A stretch of DNA of 64,000 bases from Orbilia blumenaviensis (taxonomy: Eukaryota > Ascomycota > Orbiliomycetes > Orbiliales > Orbiliaceae), in NCBI GenBank assembly GCA_036872755.1, contig JAVHNS010000001.1, forward strand, positions 2,914,001 through 2,978,000, read 5' to 3'. Below, in pieces: positions 32,591-45,359 of this stretch (position 1 is its first letter; every line of letters starts with the position of its first letter). Both the position numbers and the translations under genes were made by a program. The notes below the pieces were generated by a model. It was not told the origin of the DNA. It was given only the letters and a program-made list of their open reading frames with translations, and did no database searches.

Positions 32591-35500
32591 CACAAAAGCT
32601 GTCGAGTAGTCACTTCCTTTTTTTTTGTTCAAATATGTTTTATTGTCCAGCATCATTTAGCACCTATTAATTTCGAGTTAAATCTACGATAATCTACCCA
32701 ACATGCAACATATACTATTCAATGAGTACCTATCACCACCGAGGATGTCCGGATCCGATCCAGTGGAATTCTACGATTGGTGGAAATGATATCCTTTAGA
32801 AGTTTATATCACTGTCTGTCTCTATCCACACGTTTTTTAGCCACCCAAAATCTGGATCAGCCCTCCGCACCCTGGACCTACCAACATCGGCGATATACCC
32901 CGTTTTTACCCTCGCGGGATCCCATAAAAGAAAGATCTACCACGTGTCGCTTAACTTGTCTCAATTGATGGAGGGTCAACAAGACAGGTGCCTGTGGTTT
33001 GGGAGTTCCGGAATAGAATCGGGGTTTATACCAGTCAAGTTCCGATGACTATTAGTCGATACGTCCGGAGTCTTCCACCTGGTATATACCGACATCTCGT
33101 CACATTCAAAGATATTCGTCAACCCAGCCCTCAGTTCAGCCAGCCCGCTCCAAGAAAAATCCAAGAAAACGTGTATACCTTGCCTTTGCAGGCCTTCCAC
33201 ATTTAGCTACTCCATCAATCGACGGAACCGAGCCGTGCAGGCCAGATATATACTTAGCGAACGGCGCATCCGCATTTCCGGAGTAACATATGTGGATTAT
33301 TCCTTTTTTGTGAAAATTGCAGCACGGAGCTCCTGGTTATCGATAACAATCGGGTTTTTCGTATTGTATCCCACTTTGTTATACGTATTATTATTATTGG
33401 GATGGAGGGGAGCATGTGCTGATGGGAAAGGGAATTCCGGAAGGGCATTATACGTAACCAAGGCGCCGGATATGGTAGGAACTGACGAAAATCGCGATTG
33501 ATTGGCTTGTTATAACCATGGGATTACCTTTACCTTTTGCTGTCCCGCTCCATTTCCGATATTGGTTTTTTTTTTTGGTGACTGAAGATATTTGTCGGTG
33601 CGGAGCCGGAGATGGGATGGTTCAGGAACGATTGTGTTTTTCTTCTTTCTCAAAAATTAAAAGGTTTTTTTGCCATGTGAACTCTGAAGGCATTTGATTT
33701 TGATTTTTTGTTGTGGGTGTGGTGAAGAAAAAAAGGTAAACGATGTTAAGGTTAAGTTATTGAAGGGCAGATAACGCCACAACTTTGGTTGGAGTCTGTG
33801 CGCCTGTTCGGGAAATCAACTGTATTGAATTATGGTTAAAGCAAAGTGTCTATCGAGGGATAGCGTTTTCAAGATTTTTTTTTTTTTTTTTTCGGTTGGA
33901 ACGTGGCTTGTGGCGAGCTTTTGAAAGGAGACGTTTTGGGTGACTATGGCGCGGAAGGCACCTGAAGGGATACGTACGAGCTTATCATATCAGGTTACTA
34001 TCTTGCATTGCATTGGAATGATGTCAGTGCCGGGAATTTTGCAATTGACAGTATCCTTCGCAAGTAGACATAAGAATGTTAACTAGTGTTCAGGGTGCAG
34101 CATTCCAGTCCGATTAGCTACATAGCTGGTTTGACGATAAGTTAGCCCTGGTTAACTCTAACGAGGCCCGACGACACACTGACTGCGACTGCCACTGCCA
34201 GGGCATGTCAGGGCTCTTCATGACTCGGGGACAATCAATTATGCATCATCGTATCGCACAGGACACATTCTTAGGATTTAGTCCCCTTTTTTTTTTGCAC
34301 GTACGAAACATAACGACCAAATATCGACCATGATCCGAACTCAAATGGTGGCATGGATATGGCTGGTGGTGCGTACGGCCATTGCATTAAGCCCCAATCC
34401 AGCCCGCGAGACGAAAAACTGGGATCAGGCTGCAACCCTTGCAAACCCATTTAAACGATACCAAGCTGTCCTATTATCCACATCGCCTGTTTTTCGCTAA
34501 AGGAGAGTACATGACGTGCGGGTCCGCCCTTGCAATGGTTCTGTATGTCTGTAGACCGAAAAATAGAACAGGGGTGTGATGAAAGGTTAATGCTCCAATG
34601 AGAGCATCTGCAGACGAACGCCCGGTGGGGAACGGGGGCGTATTGGCAAAAGCTGTTCGCATTGAAAAAAATGTTTGGCCCTCGCTTGCGGTCCTTGTCC
34701 TTGAGCTTGGGTTGGCAGAAAGTCCGTATTGGAGAATATTTTGAGAAAAAAGAACTTGGGGATGTTTCAGTGATATTGGAATGAGGTTTGGGACTGGTCG
34801 GCTTAAAGTACTTACTTATCGATTTTATGAGGGGAAATCGATCCCGACCGGTTGACGGCAGGTGGTGTGAGCTCTAAACACAATTGACGGTTAACTCTGC
34901 GACTTTCGATCGACTGGAAACGTCACGAACAGGCTTTGGTTGCCCTTCTGAGCCTCAAGCTGGGGAGATGATGGCTTCATGCTTCAACTGCCAGGCCAGG
35001 GTCCGGCATGTCATAAGGCTTGTTTTTGTCTTTTAACACCGTCATTTTCCGACGTTTCAATTGAGGGGTAGAAGGGTCTACAGGGCACTTGTGTATGGTA
35101 TCTTCATGCGCAGGAATTAGGTTCATTAAGCTAAGTCATGTGCAAGTGTAATTCAATTTTCGTCGACAGCGCCATGCTATACATGTGTGTGTATCATGTC
35201 TTCACAAGTAAGCAAGTAGGTATGTAGGTACTTACATTAGAACATCGCAAAGTCGGTATCACAGGCCAGCTCGATCGATTCGAGTAGGACTAGTTGTGGG
35301 GCTGGATGGCTGGGAATATCAATCCGGCACATGAATTCGAAATGAGCACCGGCGCCCCCACAGCGTGCATATGAAGTATCAAATACTTGCTTCGTTAGCA
35401 AATATCAATTCAAGTGACAGTCCAATGCAAATGCCGTAGCGCCGTAATGAATATTATAGCAGCTCGCTGGCTATGGAATGTATGAAAGTAATCGCAATTG

Positions 35501-37901
35501 GCACTGGAACTACAAATCATAGTTAAGGATCGTACATGTAGAAGGAAAGGGAGGGAAATTTAACACGGCGTGGTGGAGCGACACCTTTCCGCTAAGAACT
35601 ACCGTTTCGAAGGCTCCGCTCGACTCGGACAGAGGAGAGCCCAACGTCTCTGTCTCTTTCTTTTAGCCATCTAAGTATACCTGTTTTTCCCTTGGAATTT
35701 CCATTAACCATCTTCACGGGCTTCTTCTCCGCGACCTCTTTTCAATCTAGTAGCCTGTCCAGCTGTTTCTTCAAATTGTCTCTTTTTTTTTTTTTTTTTT
35801 TTTTTTTTCGCCTTCTCCGTAGTGTGCTATACTAGCTGGGCCTTTCGCCTAACCGGACATCTCATCCCATTGATTTCGCACGACACTGCAGCCTCATAGG
35901 GTCTAACGACAGCACTGGTACATATACGTACATACATACTTACATACATAGTACTTACGATACCTGTCGACTCGACAACTTCTTGAACCCGACTCGCTCG
36001 GTAAATCTTTGAGCAAAAAAAAAAAAAGAAGCCTCGGTGCAGGAGCCGACATATTAATTTGGACAGTGTGCATATGGCGGCGAGTACGACCAAGTGAGCT
36101 GGCATCGCATATTCCCGCCGACAAACTTGTTTCAGATTTCGCACACATACATACATACGTCCATCCATTGCATCCTTCCTACATATTTCCATCCTACATC
36201 GACGCACGCACGCACACGCACATTCTGGATACACAACAGGATATCAGTGAACGTATTAAATATTTTTCGCCTCTTTCCCTATTGTACTTGGCTTTATCTC
36301 TTTTTTTTATATTTTTTTTTTATTTTTCTTTAGCCCGCACCTTTCTCCAGTTACCGGGTCCCTTTATCATTTTGGTTTTTTGTAGAATTTTGCTTTATAT
36401 GCATATTCGAAGATATTCTATGGCTCGATATCGATTCGAATCCGACTACACACAATTTACTCAACTGTTTGCCGGCCGGTCATAGCTTACAGGATAACGA
36501 CCAAGGAGGGAATCGTCTCGAGTCGACTGTCCGGGACCTAAATATCGATTACAACCCTAAATATTCTTTTTAGCCTGCCTAGCCGTGTCGAATATCAGTT
36601 GTGACCAAGAATCACCCGACCTATTCTTTTCCCACCAGTTAATCACGTTAACAGGCTCGCAAGCTGGACGGGCCCTCGAAAGGCACAAAACACCTTTCCA
36701 CTATCCTTTCGACTGCTTTCACTTGTAATTACGTTACTTACGTTACTTTACTTTCATTAAAGTCTCAGTCTCCTGCCTTCGTGGAGTAACAGCTTTCTTC
36801 ACCATCCAGTCCGATCTGGCGATTGAGTTCGACTTCCCGGTGCTTGGACCAACTTAGCAGCTTCAAACTTTCGGCCGTTTTTTCCCTCCCTGGACGCCAC
36901 AATTCAGAATAACTCAATCCGACCTTTGGCTCTCAAAGTTCGAACAAAATACCTACAGACGACGGGAAAGAAAGAAAATTTTAATCGGGGAAGAGTCCAA
37001 ATCGAGAAATAAAGAATATGCTTCTATAAGGAATTTCTATCAAGCTTTGGCCTCTCGTTTATATACTTTCCGACAAGTTTCCAAAGTTCTTCTACCAGGA
37101 ACATACTTTTTTTTTGGCTCTTTTTTTCTCTCTCTCTCTACCTCAAGCATCTCTAGTCTTTGCGCGCAGGTACAGCACTGTACTTACAGAGTATAACGAT
37201 ACCAACTGGAATCACGATCAAGGGGGAGCAGGGGGGAGCGATACCAAATCTCTAATATCGCCATTTCCGGCCGCCACCCACGTTTCTAGACCCAATCGCT
37301 TATCTCCCCGTTTACGGATCTCAAACTTCTTGTTCCCGCCGCAAAAAGGTTGTCGACGAACGACATTCTTCTGTTAGTTGTTGGTGTCTTTTTTCGATTT
37401 TTCTCTGGTTTTGGTTCTTCGCATTCCCTGGGCAAGGAAGGCGTGCACACTGTACCCGGACATCCGCACAAGTCCGCCAGTCTAAGACTACTTCGTACGT
37501 ATCCATCGAGGAATTACGTTACTCTCTCGAGTGAAGTGGGAACCAAAAGGTTAAAAAACCTTGGGAGTCAAAAAAGTGTGCTGGCTGCATCGTGCAGGAG
37601 TAACCGAAAAGCCAGGGGGAGAAACATCCATCCACATTGTCGTTTCCGCCTGCATTTACCTGAGCTATCCCAGAAAGGTTTCCAGGTCCCGCGCAAGGAG
37701 ATTTCAAAACCGTGATTTTGCATTTTGAAGGTTAATCCACGGGATAAAATATTGAATTTCCCACACGGGAAATCAACCCAAGAGAAAAAGAAAATAAAGC
37801 AAGAAGAAAAAAAGGAAAAAGTTAGCAATTCCACGGCTTTGGGTGTTCCAGACTAAGGTGTGGGGGCTCGGAGCGTCCCCCTCTCAAATGAAGCCTTTAA
37901 G
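32591..37901. other. 5.3-kb spacer upstream of the receptor gene
   Basis: The longest gene-free interval. It contains a T14 tract near 33878-33892, a T28 tract at about 35781-35808, ACATACATAC/TACTTACA repeats at 35920-35970 and 36145-36160, an 8-bp inverted repeat ATCGATTT/AAATCGAT at 34818-34842, CT-rich runs around 37110-37145, and many short uATGs. From about 36500 on the sequence looks like a long 5' leader. No credible protein-coding gene was found. Confidence 0.5.
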
Positions 37902-37986
37902 ATGGGCGACATGCCAGTTGATCAAGAGCTGGCTTTTCCATCTTCGACCGTTAATGGTTCCCATTTTTATCCTCCGACAATCCTAA
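37888..37986 (+). other. Overlapping upstream ORF of the receptor gene
   Basis: An ATG 14 nt before the chosen receptor start opens a 32-codon frame that ends inside the receptor's exon 1, in a different frame. Its start context is weak (C at -3), whereas the main ATG at 37902 has A at -3 and G at +4. Leaky scanning would be needed to reach the receptor. Confidence 0.45.
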
Positions 37987-40276
37987 TCGACATGTCACGT
38001 TTAGGCGGACCGAATCCGACAACTGCGACCCTCACGAGGGAGCAGCTTAAGATAGTTAGAATAATAGCGTTGTGCAGTTCCGCGATAACACTTATTGCTT
38101 CGGCAATTGTGCTACATTGGTTCGTGCGGATGAAGAGGAATTTCAGGCGACAGTACGTTTATTAATTATTCCCAGAACAACACCAACAAAAAAAAAAAAG
38201 CATCAGACAACGAGTTATTTCGGTGAATTTCGCAGGGTTTGGGCTGACGAATGTTGGGTTTTAGACTTATCATGATACTTATCATCTGCGACTCATGGAA
38301 ATCACTATGGAGCTTCATTTTCCCTGCCGTCGCCCTCGCAAACACGAATGTTGGAACCACGAGCACTTTTTGTCAAGCGTCTGGTTTTTTCTTTGCCTTT
38401 GGGATTGAGACAGCAGGTATGAATATTCAATATTTGGAATCCTTATATCCGAGGAAGTGGCTGACCAAAGATATAGATTTCTGCATACTTTTTATTGCAA
38501 TTCATGCTGCGATCAGCATTTTCCTTCCGCGGACGGGCCCCCAGGGCAAATCGGGTTTATACAGATACCGACATACCGTCTATGCCATCCTCGTACTGCT
38601 ACCTATCACTATGGCGGCCCTGGCCTTCACGAATAAGGCACCCGCATATGTGGCCCAAACTACATGGTGTTACCTGCCGGTATGCATATCATGTCACCAG
38701 AACTTTGGATTAAGTTTTTGTCGATCCTAACCCTTTGGACCTTTTTCGATTTTAGGTTCGACCGTTCTGGTACCGCCTCGCCCTGGCCTGGATTCCTCGA
38801 TACATTATTATAGTATCAATAACTGGACTTTACCTCGCAATATACATTTATGTTAAGGTGACGTTTCGGGCCTATCGTGCTCGATTTAGGACATCAGAGT
38901 TCGATACCGACGCTACTCAGCCCTCCCAAATCGACTCGACTCAGACCCAAACATTTACTGACAGGCGTGGCTCAGTGTTAAGCGTGTTTGGGGCTACGTT
39001 CAAAATTCCTGGAATCGGAAAGAATTCCGAAAAAGTAAGGGAGGTTGATGTTGGAATCGACCCCGTTGTCACCCGTATCCGCAGATTATCTGAGAATGAA
39101 AACGACGATGGTGAAGAAATCGATGGAACCAGCCGAATTATCGATCTCGAAAAGGGTCAGGCACGACGGCCCGGTGAAGGCGATTCTGCAGACGATGAGC
39201 ATCAGGGTAGTGATAGTACGCAAAACTCGACTGCTCGAATGGTCAAGCATAGCCCCGACAACAGTCATCCTTCGGCCACGGCTACCTCGGAATCTGAAGA
39301 CGAACTCCGAAAGCGGCAGTACGCTATTCAACGCCAGCTCCGGTTCTTGTTCATTTATCCCTGCGTTTATGTCCTTATCTGGCTGATACCGCTTGTCAAT
39401 CACTCGTTACAATATTTCGAGCGGTTTGCGGAACGGCCTTCGTTCCCCTTAGTTTGCATCTCTGCGGTCGCTATTCCGATCCAGGGAGCTATTGATTGTC
39501 TCCTCTTCTCACTCCGCGAGAAACCGTGGCGTCTGGTTAAGAAACAGACGAAACAACCGTTTGTATCGTGGATGTTGGGACGGCATTGGGAGGAGCCGAG
39601 CAATGAAAATGTAAACATTGAGGCTATGACAGAAGGACAGCGACATGCATATTTAAGAAGGGAAAGAGAAAAGCAGGAGAACTTGGCCGCGAAAAGGGAA
39701 AGAATGGAGAGGAAGAAGAGCAAATCAAGAATGGGGAGGAAGAACTCGATGACGTGGTGGGATACCTTCGAGCGGGCGAATATTAGTACCATCGCCGTTT
39801 CAAGGCAAAGTTCGAGGCAAGAAGGAGACGCAGGAAGAGATTCCTTGGCTGTACCAGCTGCTCCTAGCACCGTCTTTGGAGCGGATGGGAAGGCCCCGAC
39901 AAGGAATAGCAGCTTTAGCAGTTTCAGATCACTGCGGAGACAGAGGTCGAAGAGTGCTGGAGATCTTTGGAGGAACTTCAGCTTCTCTTCGGATTTGGGG
40001 AGGCAAGGGTCCATCGGTGGTAATAACAGGAAGCCGAGTGCCGCTGTTGCAGAAAACTCCGGGGCAATTGGTGCCATTGAAGAGGAGCAACATGATCCAA
40101 AATCCACGAGCGAAGACGAAGGGAAAGGCGAAAGTTCATCGTCGGAAGGTGAACATACTATCAGTAATAGTGCCGCCAATTCGACTGCGCCATTAGTAGA
40201 TCCAATTGAGCCGGCCGATCAGGGACTTGTGATGAAGGGCTTGCCGCTATACCCACCGAGCGCAAGGAGGAGGTAG
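37902..40276 (+). CDS. Git3-type G-protein-coupled receptor (seven-helix nutrient sensor)
   Basis: Four exons: 37902-38152, 38265-38416, 38477-38679 and 38756-40276, giving 708 residues. Seven hydrophobic helices are seen in order: IIALCSSAITLIASAIVL; IMILIICDSWKSLWSFIF; CQASGFFFAFGIETADFC with LFIAIHAA; YAILVLLPITMAALAF; RYIIIVSITGLYLAIYIYV; LFIYPCVYVLIWLIPLV; and LVCISAVAIPIQGAIDCLLF. Between helices 5 and 6 is a cytoplasmic loop of about 170 acidic/Ser-rich residues, and a 270-residue charged tail follows helix 7. The split Git3/Git3_C architecture matches the Gpr1/Git3 receptors that couple to a Gpa2-type G-alpha and cAMP-PKA in response to sugars or amino acids. The ligand here is unknown. 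Intron 2 (60 nt) lies inside helix 3, is stop-free and of length 3n. Confidence 0.88.
38417..38476 (+). other. 60-nt stop-free intron within receptor helix 3
   Basis: Donor GTATGA, a GCTGAC branch-like site 12-18 nt before the acceptor ATAG. Removal joins IETA to DFCILF, restoring a continuous third helix; retention would insert 20 residues with charged KWLTKD in the helix without a frameshift. Confidence 0.75.
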
Positions 40277-41736
40277 ATCAGTGTTTTTTGAGTACACTGC
40301 TTTATTGACAAGTGCATTTCGGAGTTATAATTGTTTTCTGCGTCTTACCTGCTTTTTTTTTGTTCTTTGCTTCACTGGCCTTGTTGCTCTCTCTCCTACT
40401 CTCTTGTTTTACTGGATACCCTGGGATTTTTCTTTGCCTGCTCCTTCGTTTACATTTCTTGCCGGCCTTTTTGTCTCGGTTGGATCCTCTCTATTCGCTC
40501 TTTCCACTGGATACTCTACCAAAAAAGGGCAATATGATTTTTTAGGTATTCAGCGGAGCCTGCAGAATTATGGGATCATAAAACTTAGGCACCTTGATTT
40601 TGCAACCTTCGCGCTTGACGCTTAGACATTTAAATCAGCGTCGATGCTATCTACACCATTTTTAATGTTTTATTTTACTTGTTTTCTGTTCTGTCATTTA
40701 GATGTATTTTTTTGGTGTACAGGCGTTTTTATTTTAAAGCTATAGGGAAGTAAAAAGCTATTGCATATTGTTTTGGAGTTTCCTTTTGTCGGGTTTAGGT
40801 AGCTTTACCTTTTTGTATGGGTTTTTTTTTAAAGTTAACCCTTTTATATCTTATATCCTGTATTTACACCATATATTTGCTAAAGACTTCGCGATATAGG
40901 GATATATTACAAATATATACATATATATCTAAACATTAGCTCTGTATGTTGAGTCGTACTTAGTTTGGAATCTACTGACTACTTGATAGTACCATAATTT
41001 GTTCTATGCAGTTCTGTTTGAGATACATATTACGATATATTGCACGCTGAAACTCACAAAGAGCTAACATCTGAATACTAGATCTGTAAGGAATCGGCGC
41101 GAGACTGAATTTATTGTAATTTAAATAATCAAATACGTTGTTCTAATTTGAGGCTAGCCACACTCATAGTTATGGGCTTTGAAATGCGTGTTTTAGTAAA
41201 TAGCGCACCGCCAGGCCACTTCTATTTACAGTTTTAGAAAATATTAACTGTAATCAAAAATTTGCAACCTTTTGTCTAGTCAATTGCTCATGTAGTTCAT
41301 TTTAATGCAAATATATTCTCACAATGTCACTAACTTTAGAGCACACTTGGGCAGCCACAAAATGCAACATGGCGGGGCAAGCATACTGCGTTGTTTGTGG
41401 TTGTTATCGATAGCCACCCCACATGGAAGTGTTGTGTCGGTAGACTCAAAATTTCTTAGCTTAGTCACATTCCATCTGCAGAGAGAGTCACACAGTCCAT
41501 TTAGCCAATCACCCAAGTCTAACCTGTAGCTGGGGAAGAGTAAAAAAAAAAGAGTGTCTCCCCGCCATTTCAGGTTCCCTTCTTCGCATACAACCCACCC
41601 ATCCACCACCCAATTGACTGGTCTTGACCAAACCTCCGTCACGATCAGGAGACTACCGATCCTTCTACGGCCTATCCGGCCAAATCTCCACTCTAACGTT
41701 CGATTACCACGACCGCATTTGGTATTTACCGCAAAT
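40277..41736. other. Spacer: receptor 3' region and VAS1 promoter/leader
   Basis: T-rich 3' sequence (40280-40860) gives spurious hydrophobic frames. The AT-rich middle (40860-41300) has ATATATAC runs. The last 207 bp (41530-41736) are an open in-frame extension of VAS1, described separately. Confidence 0.5.
41530..41736 (+). promoter_or_regulatory. AUG-less in-frame 5' extension of VAS1, probable mitochondrial presequence
   Basis: After a TAG at 41527-41529 the frame is open for 69 codons up to the VAS1 ATG, without any ATG. The translation is rich in Arg, Ser, Thr, Pro and His and has one acidic residue; the part TIRRLPILLRPIRPNLHSNV looks like an amphipathic mitochondrial targeting signal. 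Candidate near-cognate starts include CTG (41530), GTG (41554), TTG (41614) and ACG further on. Yeast VAS1 makes both mitochondrial and cytosolic enzyme from two AUGs, so a non-AUG start doing the same is plausible. A 5' intron joining an upstream ATG is the alternative. Confidence 0.55.
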
Positions 41737-44700
41737 ATGTCGACTCCAAAGGCTTCGGATCTTGTTGGTATGCAGTTGTTATATGGCATTGGGCGGGCAG
41801 TGTGGGCCATGGAGTTAGGCTGACTGTGGATTATAGATAGCTCTCCTTCAACTCCTAATTACCCTGGGGGCGCACCATCTGCGGAGGATGCTTTAGCTGA
41901 AGGATCAAAGCCAAAGACTGCAAAGCAGCGTCAGTAGCTCCGATATACCCTACTATAAGCTGTAGCCAGGCTTTGATCTGACATATCTACATTTTATAGT
42001 TGCTGCTGAAGCTAAGAAAGCTGAAAAGGCGAAGAAGTTCCTTGAAAAGAAGGCTAAATCTGAGGCTCTGGCACAAGCATCACAGCCTAAAGCTAAGAAA
42101 GAGAAGAAGGAGGAGGCTCCAGTTGAAGCTTATGTCGAGGAAACCCCACCAGGACAGAAGAAAAGTATGTTCTATTCTCGGTTCTAGTGAGACAGTTTCT
42201 AGATGCTGATGGGTTTTTTCCTAAAATAGTCCTTAAACCCCTCGGAAAAGCTTATGATCCGATCGCTGTCGAGTCTGCGTGGAATGCGTGGTGGGAACAG
42301 GAAGGCTTCTTTAAGCCTGAAATGAAGGCTGATGGGAAACCAAAGGATGAGGGTGTCTTCGTCATCACGGCACCACCACCAAACGTTACAGGCGCCCTCC
42401 ATATTGGACACGCATTGGCTGTGTCGCTCCAAGACGTTCTTGTTAGATGGTAGGAATGGGTGTGGACGGTCACTATACGCGTTCCTGAATGCTGATAGTT
42501 TGTGTTTAGGAATCGTATGCAAGGAAAGACCGTATTGTTCCTCCCGGGGTGCGATCATGCCGGTATTTCCACACAGAACGTTATTGAAAACCGGTTATGG
42601 AGGCAAAATAAGCAAACCAGATATGATGTTGGTCGAGAAAAACTCGTTCAATTGATTTGGGATTGGAAACAAGAGTATGTAGGCTAACCTTTGGGCTCTT
42701 TGACTTCAAGACTAATGCGATCGATATGACAGGTATCATGGCAAGATCAACAAGGTCTTCCGGTCAATGGGCGCTTCTTTCGACTGGTCCCGTGAGGCGT
42801 TCACTATGCAGGAATCCTTCCAGAAAGCCGTCGCCGACACTTTCACACAGCTTCACGACGAGGGTGTTATCTATCGAGGACACAAACTTGTCAACTGGTG
42901 TCACAAGCTGAATACTTCGTTGTCTAATTTGGAGGTCGACAACAAACAGCTCAATGGTCGTACTCTGATGACTGTTCCTGGATACGACAAGAAGATTGAA
43001 TTTGGTGTTATCATTCACTTCAAATACCCTATTGTCGCCAGCGATGAATTCTTAGAAGTTGCAACAACCCGTATCGAAACAATGCTTGGTGATAGTGCTA
43101 TTGCCGTTAATCCAAACGATTCCAGATATAAGCACCTCATCGGAAAGCGGGCCAAACATCCGTTCATCCCCGACAGGATTATGCCAATTGTTTCCGACGA
43201 CTACGTTGATATGGATTTCGGTACCGGTGCTGTCAAGATTACTCCCGCTCACGACTTCAACGATTATGCTCTCGGCAAGAGACACAGCCTTGAATTCATC
43301 AACATTTTGAACGACGACGGGACTATGAACGAAAACGCTGGGCCTTACCAGGGAATGAAGAGATTTGATGTTCGATACAAGATTCAGGCCGATCTAAAGG
43401 AGCTAGGGTTGTATGTTGAGACTAAGGACAATCCTATGCAAATTCCACTTTGCGAGAAATCCAAGGACGTTATTGAGCCACTTCTCAAGCCACAGTGGTG
43501 GATGAAGATGGGAGATATGGCCAAGGCTGCTATTGAGCACGTCAAGGCTGGGGAAGTCAAGATTAGGCCGCAAACATCCGAAAACGATTATTATAGGTGG
43601 CTGGAGGGAATTCAGGACTGGTGTTTGTCTCGACAACTCTGGTGGGGACATCAGCCACCCGCCTATCATATCCAATTCGAGGAGGAAACAACCTATATTG
43701 ATGATGAGGACCATTGGGTTGTCGCTGTGACTAAGGAAGAGGCTGAAAAGAAGGCTGCTGATAAATACCCTGACCGAAAGTTCAAACTTGAGCAAGATCC
43801 AGATGTTCTTGATACATGGTTCTCATCGGGACAATGGCCATATTTCACAATGGGTTACCCAGAGCGAACAGAAGACCTCAAATATTTCTACCCCAGCTCG
43901 CTCATGGAAACTGGTTGGGATATCCTCTTCTTCTGGGTCGCTCGTATGATCATGCTTGGGCTCAAGCTCATGGGTGGCGTTCCCTTTAATGAAGTGTACT
44001 GCCACGGATTGATCCGTGACTCGGAAGGTAGAAAGATGTCCAAATCTCTTGGAAACGTCATTGATCCTTTGGATGTTATCAATGGTATTCCTCTCAAGGG
44101 ACTCCATGATAAGCTTGAAGGGGGCAACCTGGATCCTAAGGAAGTTGCTACCGCTACTAAGTACCAGAAGACTGCCTTCCCACAGGGTATCCCCCAGTGT
44201 GGTGCTGACGCTTTGAGATTCACTTTGATCTCTTATACTACAGGAAGTACGTTGACTGCAACAATCCTGATCAAAGTGTGTGTTGCTGACATGGTGCTAT
44301 ATAGGCTTGGATATCAACACTGAAATCAACGTCTTCCACGGCTACCGCAAGTTCTGTAACAAGATCTTCCAGGCCACGAAGTTCGTTCTTGGAAACCTTG
44401 ACGAGAACTTTACTCCACAGACTACTGTTCTTTCTGGAAAGGAAACTTTGGCCGAGAAATGGATTCTGCACAAGTTGAACCACACTGCAAAGATTGTTAA
44501 CGAAACTCTACAGTCAAGAGAATTCTTCAAGGCAACAGACGCAGTCTACCAATACTGGTATAGCAATCTCTGCGATGTCTACATTGTGAGTGCCTCTCTA
44601 TGAAATCTGTTTATCCTGATTGCTAACGGACTATAATAGGAAAACTCCAAATCTTTGATTCAAGATGGAACCCCAGAGGTCCGAGAGTCCGCCAAGCAGA

Positions 44701-45359
44701 CCCTCTACACCGCCATCGAGGGTGCACTTCTTCTTATCCACCCATTCATGCCATTCATCTCCGAAGAACTTTGGCAACGTCTCGCCCGCCGCCCAGGTGA
44801 CTCGACTCCATCGATCACCCTTGCCAAGTACCCAGTCTTCAGCGAGGAGCTTCACGATCTCGAGAGCGAGCGTGCCTACGAGCTTGTTCTAGATGTTTCT
44901 CGAGGTGTAAGAAGTCTTATGGCCGAGTACATGATCAAGGATGAAGGACAGTTGTTCGTTCAAGTTGATGATAAGGAAAGTCTTGCTATCGTCGAGGAAA
45001 ACCACGCTAGCATCAAGAGTCTCTGCGGAAAGGCCGTCAACGCACTCGACATTGTTGAAATCGGCGCCGAAACTCCGAAGGGATGTGTAGCTCTCCGTGT
45101 TAGCGGAAGTGCCGTCGTTTATTTGAGCGTCAAGGGACGTGTTGACTTTGACCAAGAAATCCAGAAAGCACAACAGAAGCTCGATAAGGCTAAGGACGGA
45201 CTGACTAAGCAAGAGAAGCTGTTGAACGATAAGAACTACTTGAGCAAGGCTAACAAGGCTACTCAAGAAGCCGACGGCAAGAAGTTAGAGGAGTTTAAGG
45301 CACAGATTGGAACTTACGAGGAGAGCATTAAGGCCTTTGAGAGGTTGAAGTTGGAGTAG
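41737..45359 (+). CDS. VAS1: Valyl-tRNA synthetase (cytosolic, probably also mitochondrial)
   Basis: Eight exons: 41737-41767, 41837-41929, 42000-42164, 42230-42449, 42510-42674, 42733-44246, 44305-44585 and 44640-45359, giving 1062 residues with all phases closing. The N-terminal appendix is Lys/Ala/Glu-rich, as in eukaryotic ValRS. The class Ia core shows [15 protein letters not shown] (HIGH at 154-157), [10 protein letters not shown], the CP1 editing domain ([30 protein letters not shown]), [27 protein letters not shown] and KMSKS (659-663). After the anticodon-binding helical domain the C-terminus ends in a coiled coil ([20 protein letters not shown]). The enzyme charges tRNA-Val and hydrolyses mischarged Thr-tRNA-Val. 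No second ValRS gene is in the window; the upstream open extension may supply the mitochondrial form. Confidence 0.95.

Noticed and set aside
35827..36234. 135-codon minus-strand frame with many Cys
   Set aside because: It runs through ACATAC repeats and poly-A/T tracts; the Cys and Tyr content follows from the repeats.
39400..40179. 259-codon minus-strand frame
   Set aside because: Fully antisense to the receptor's exon 4; the sense strand has clear conserved helices, so this is a shadow frame.
40281..40625. Hydrophobic 114-residue protein after the receptor
   Set aside because: Hydrophobicity comes from a T-rich 3' untranslated region, and the frame starts 5 nt after the receptor stop.
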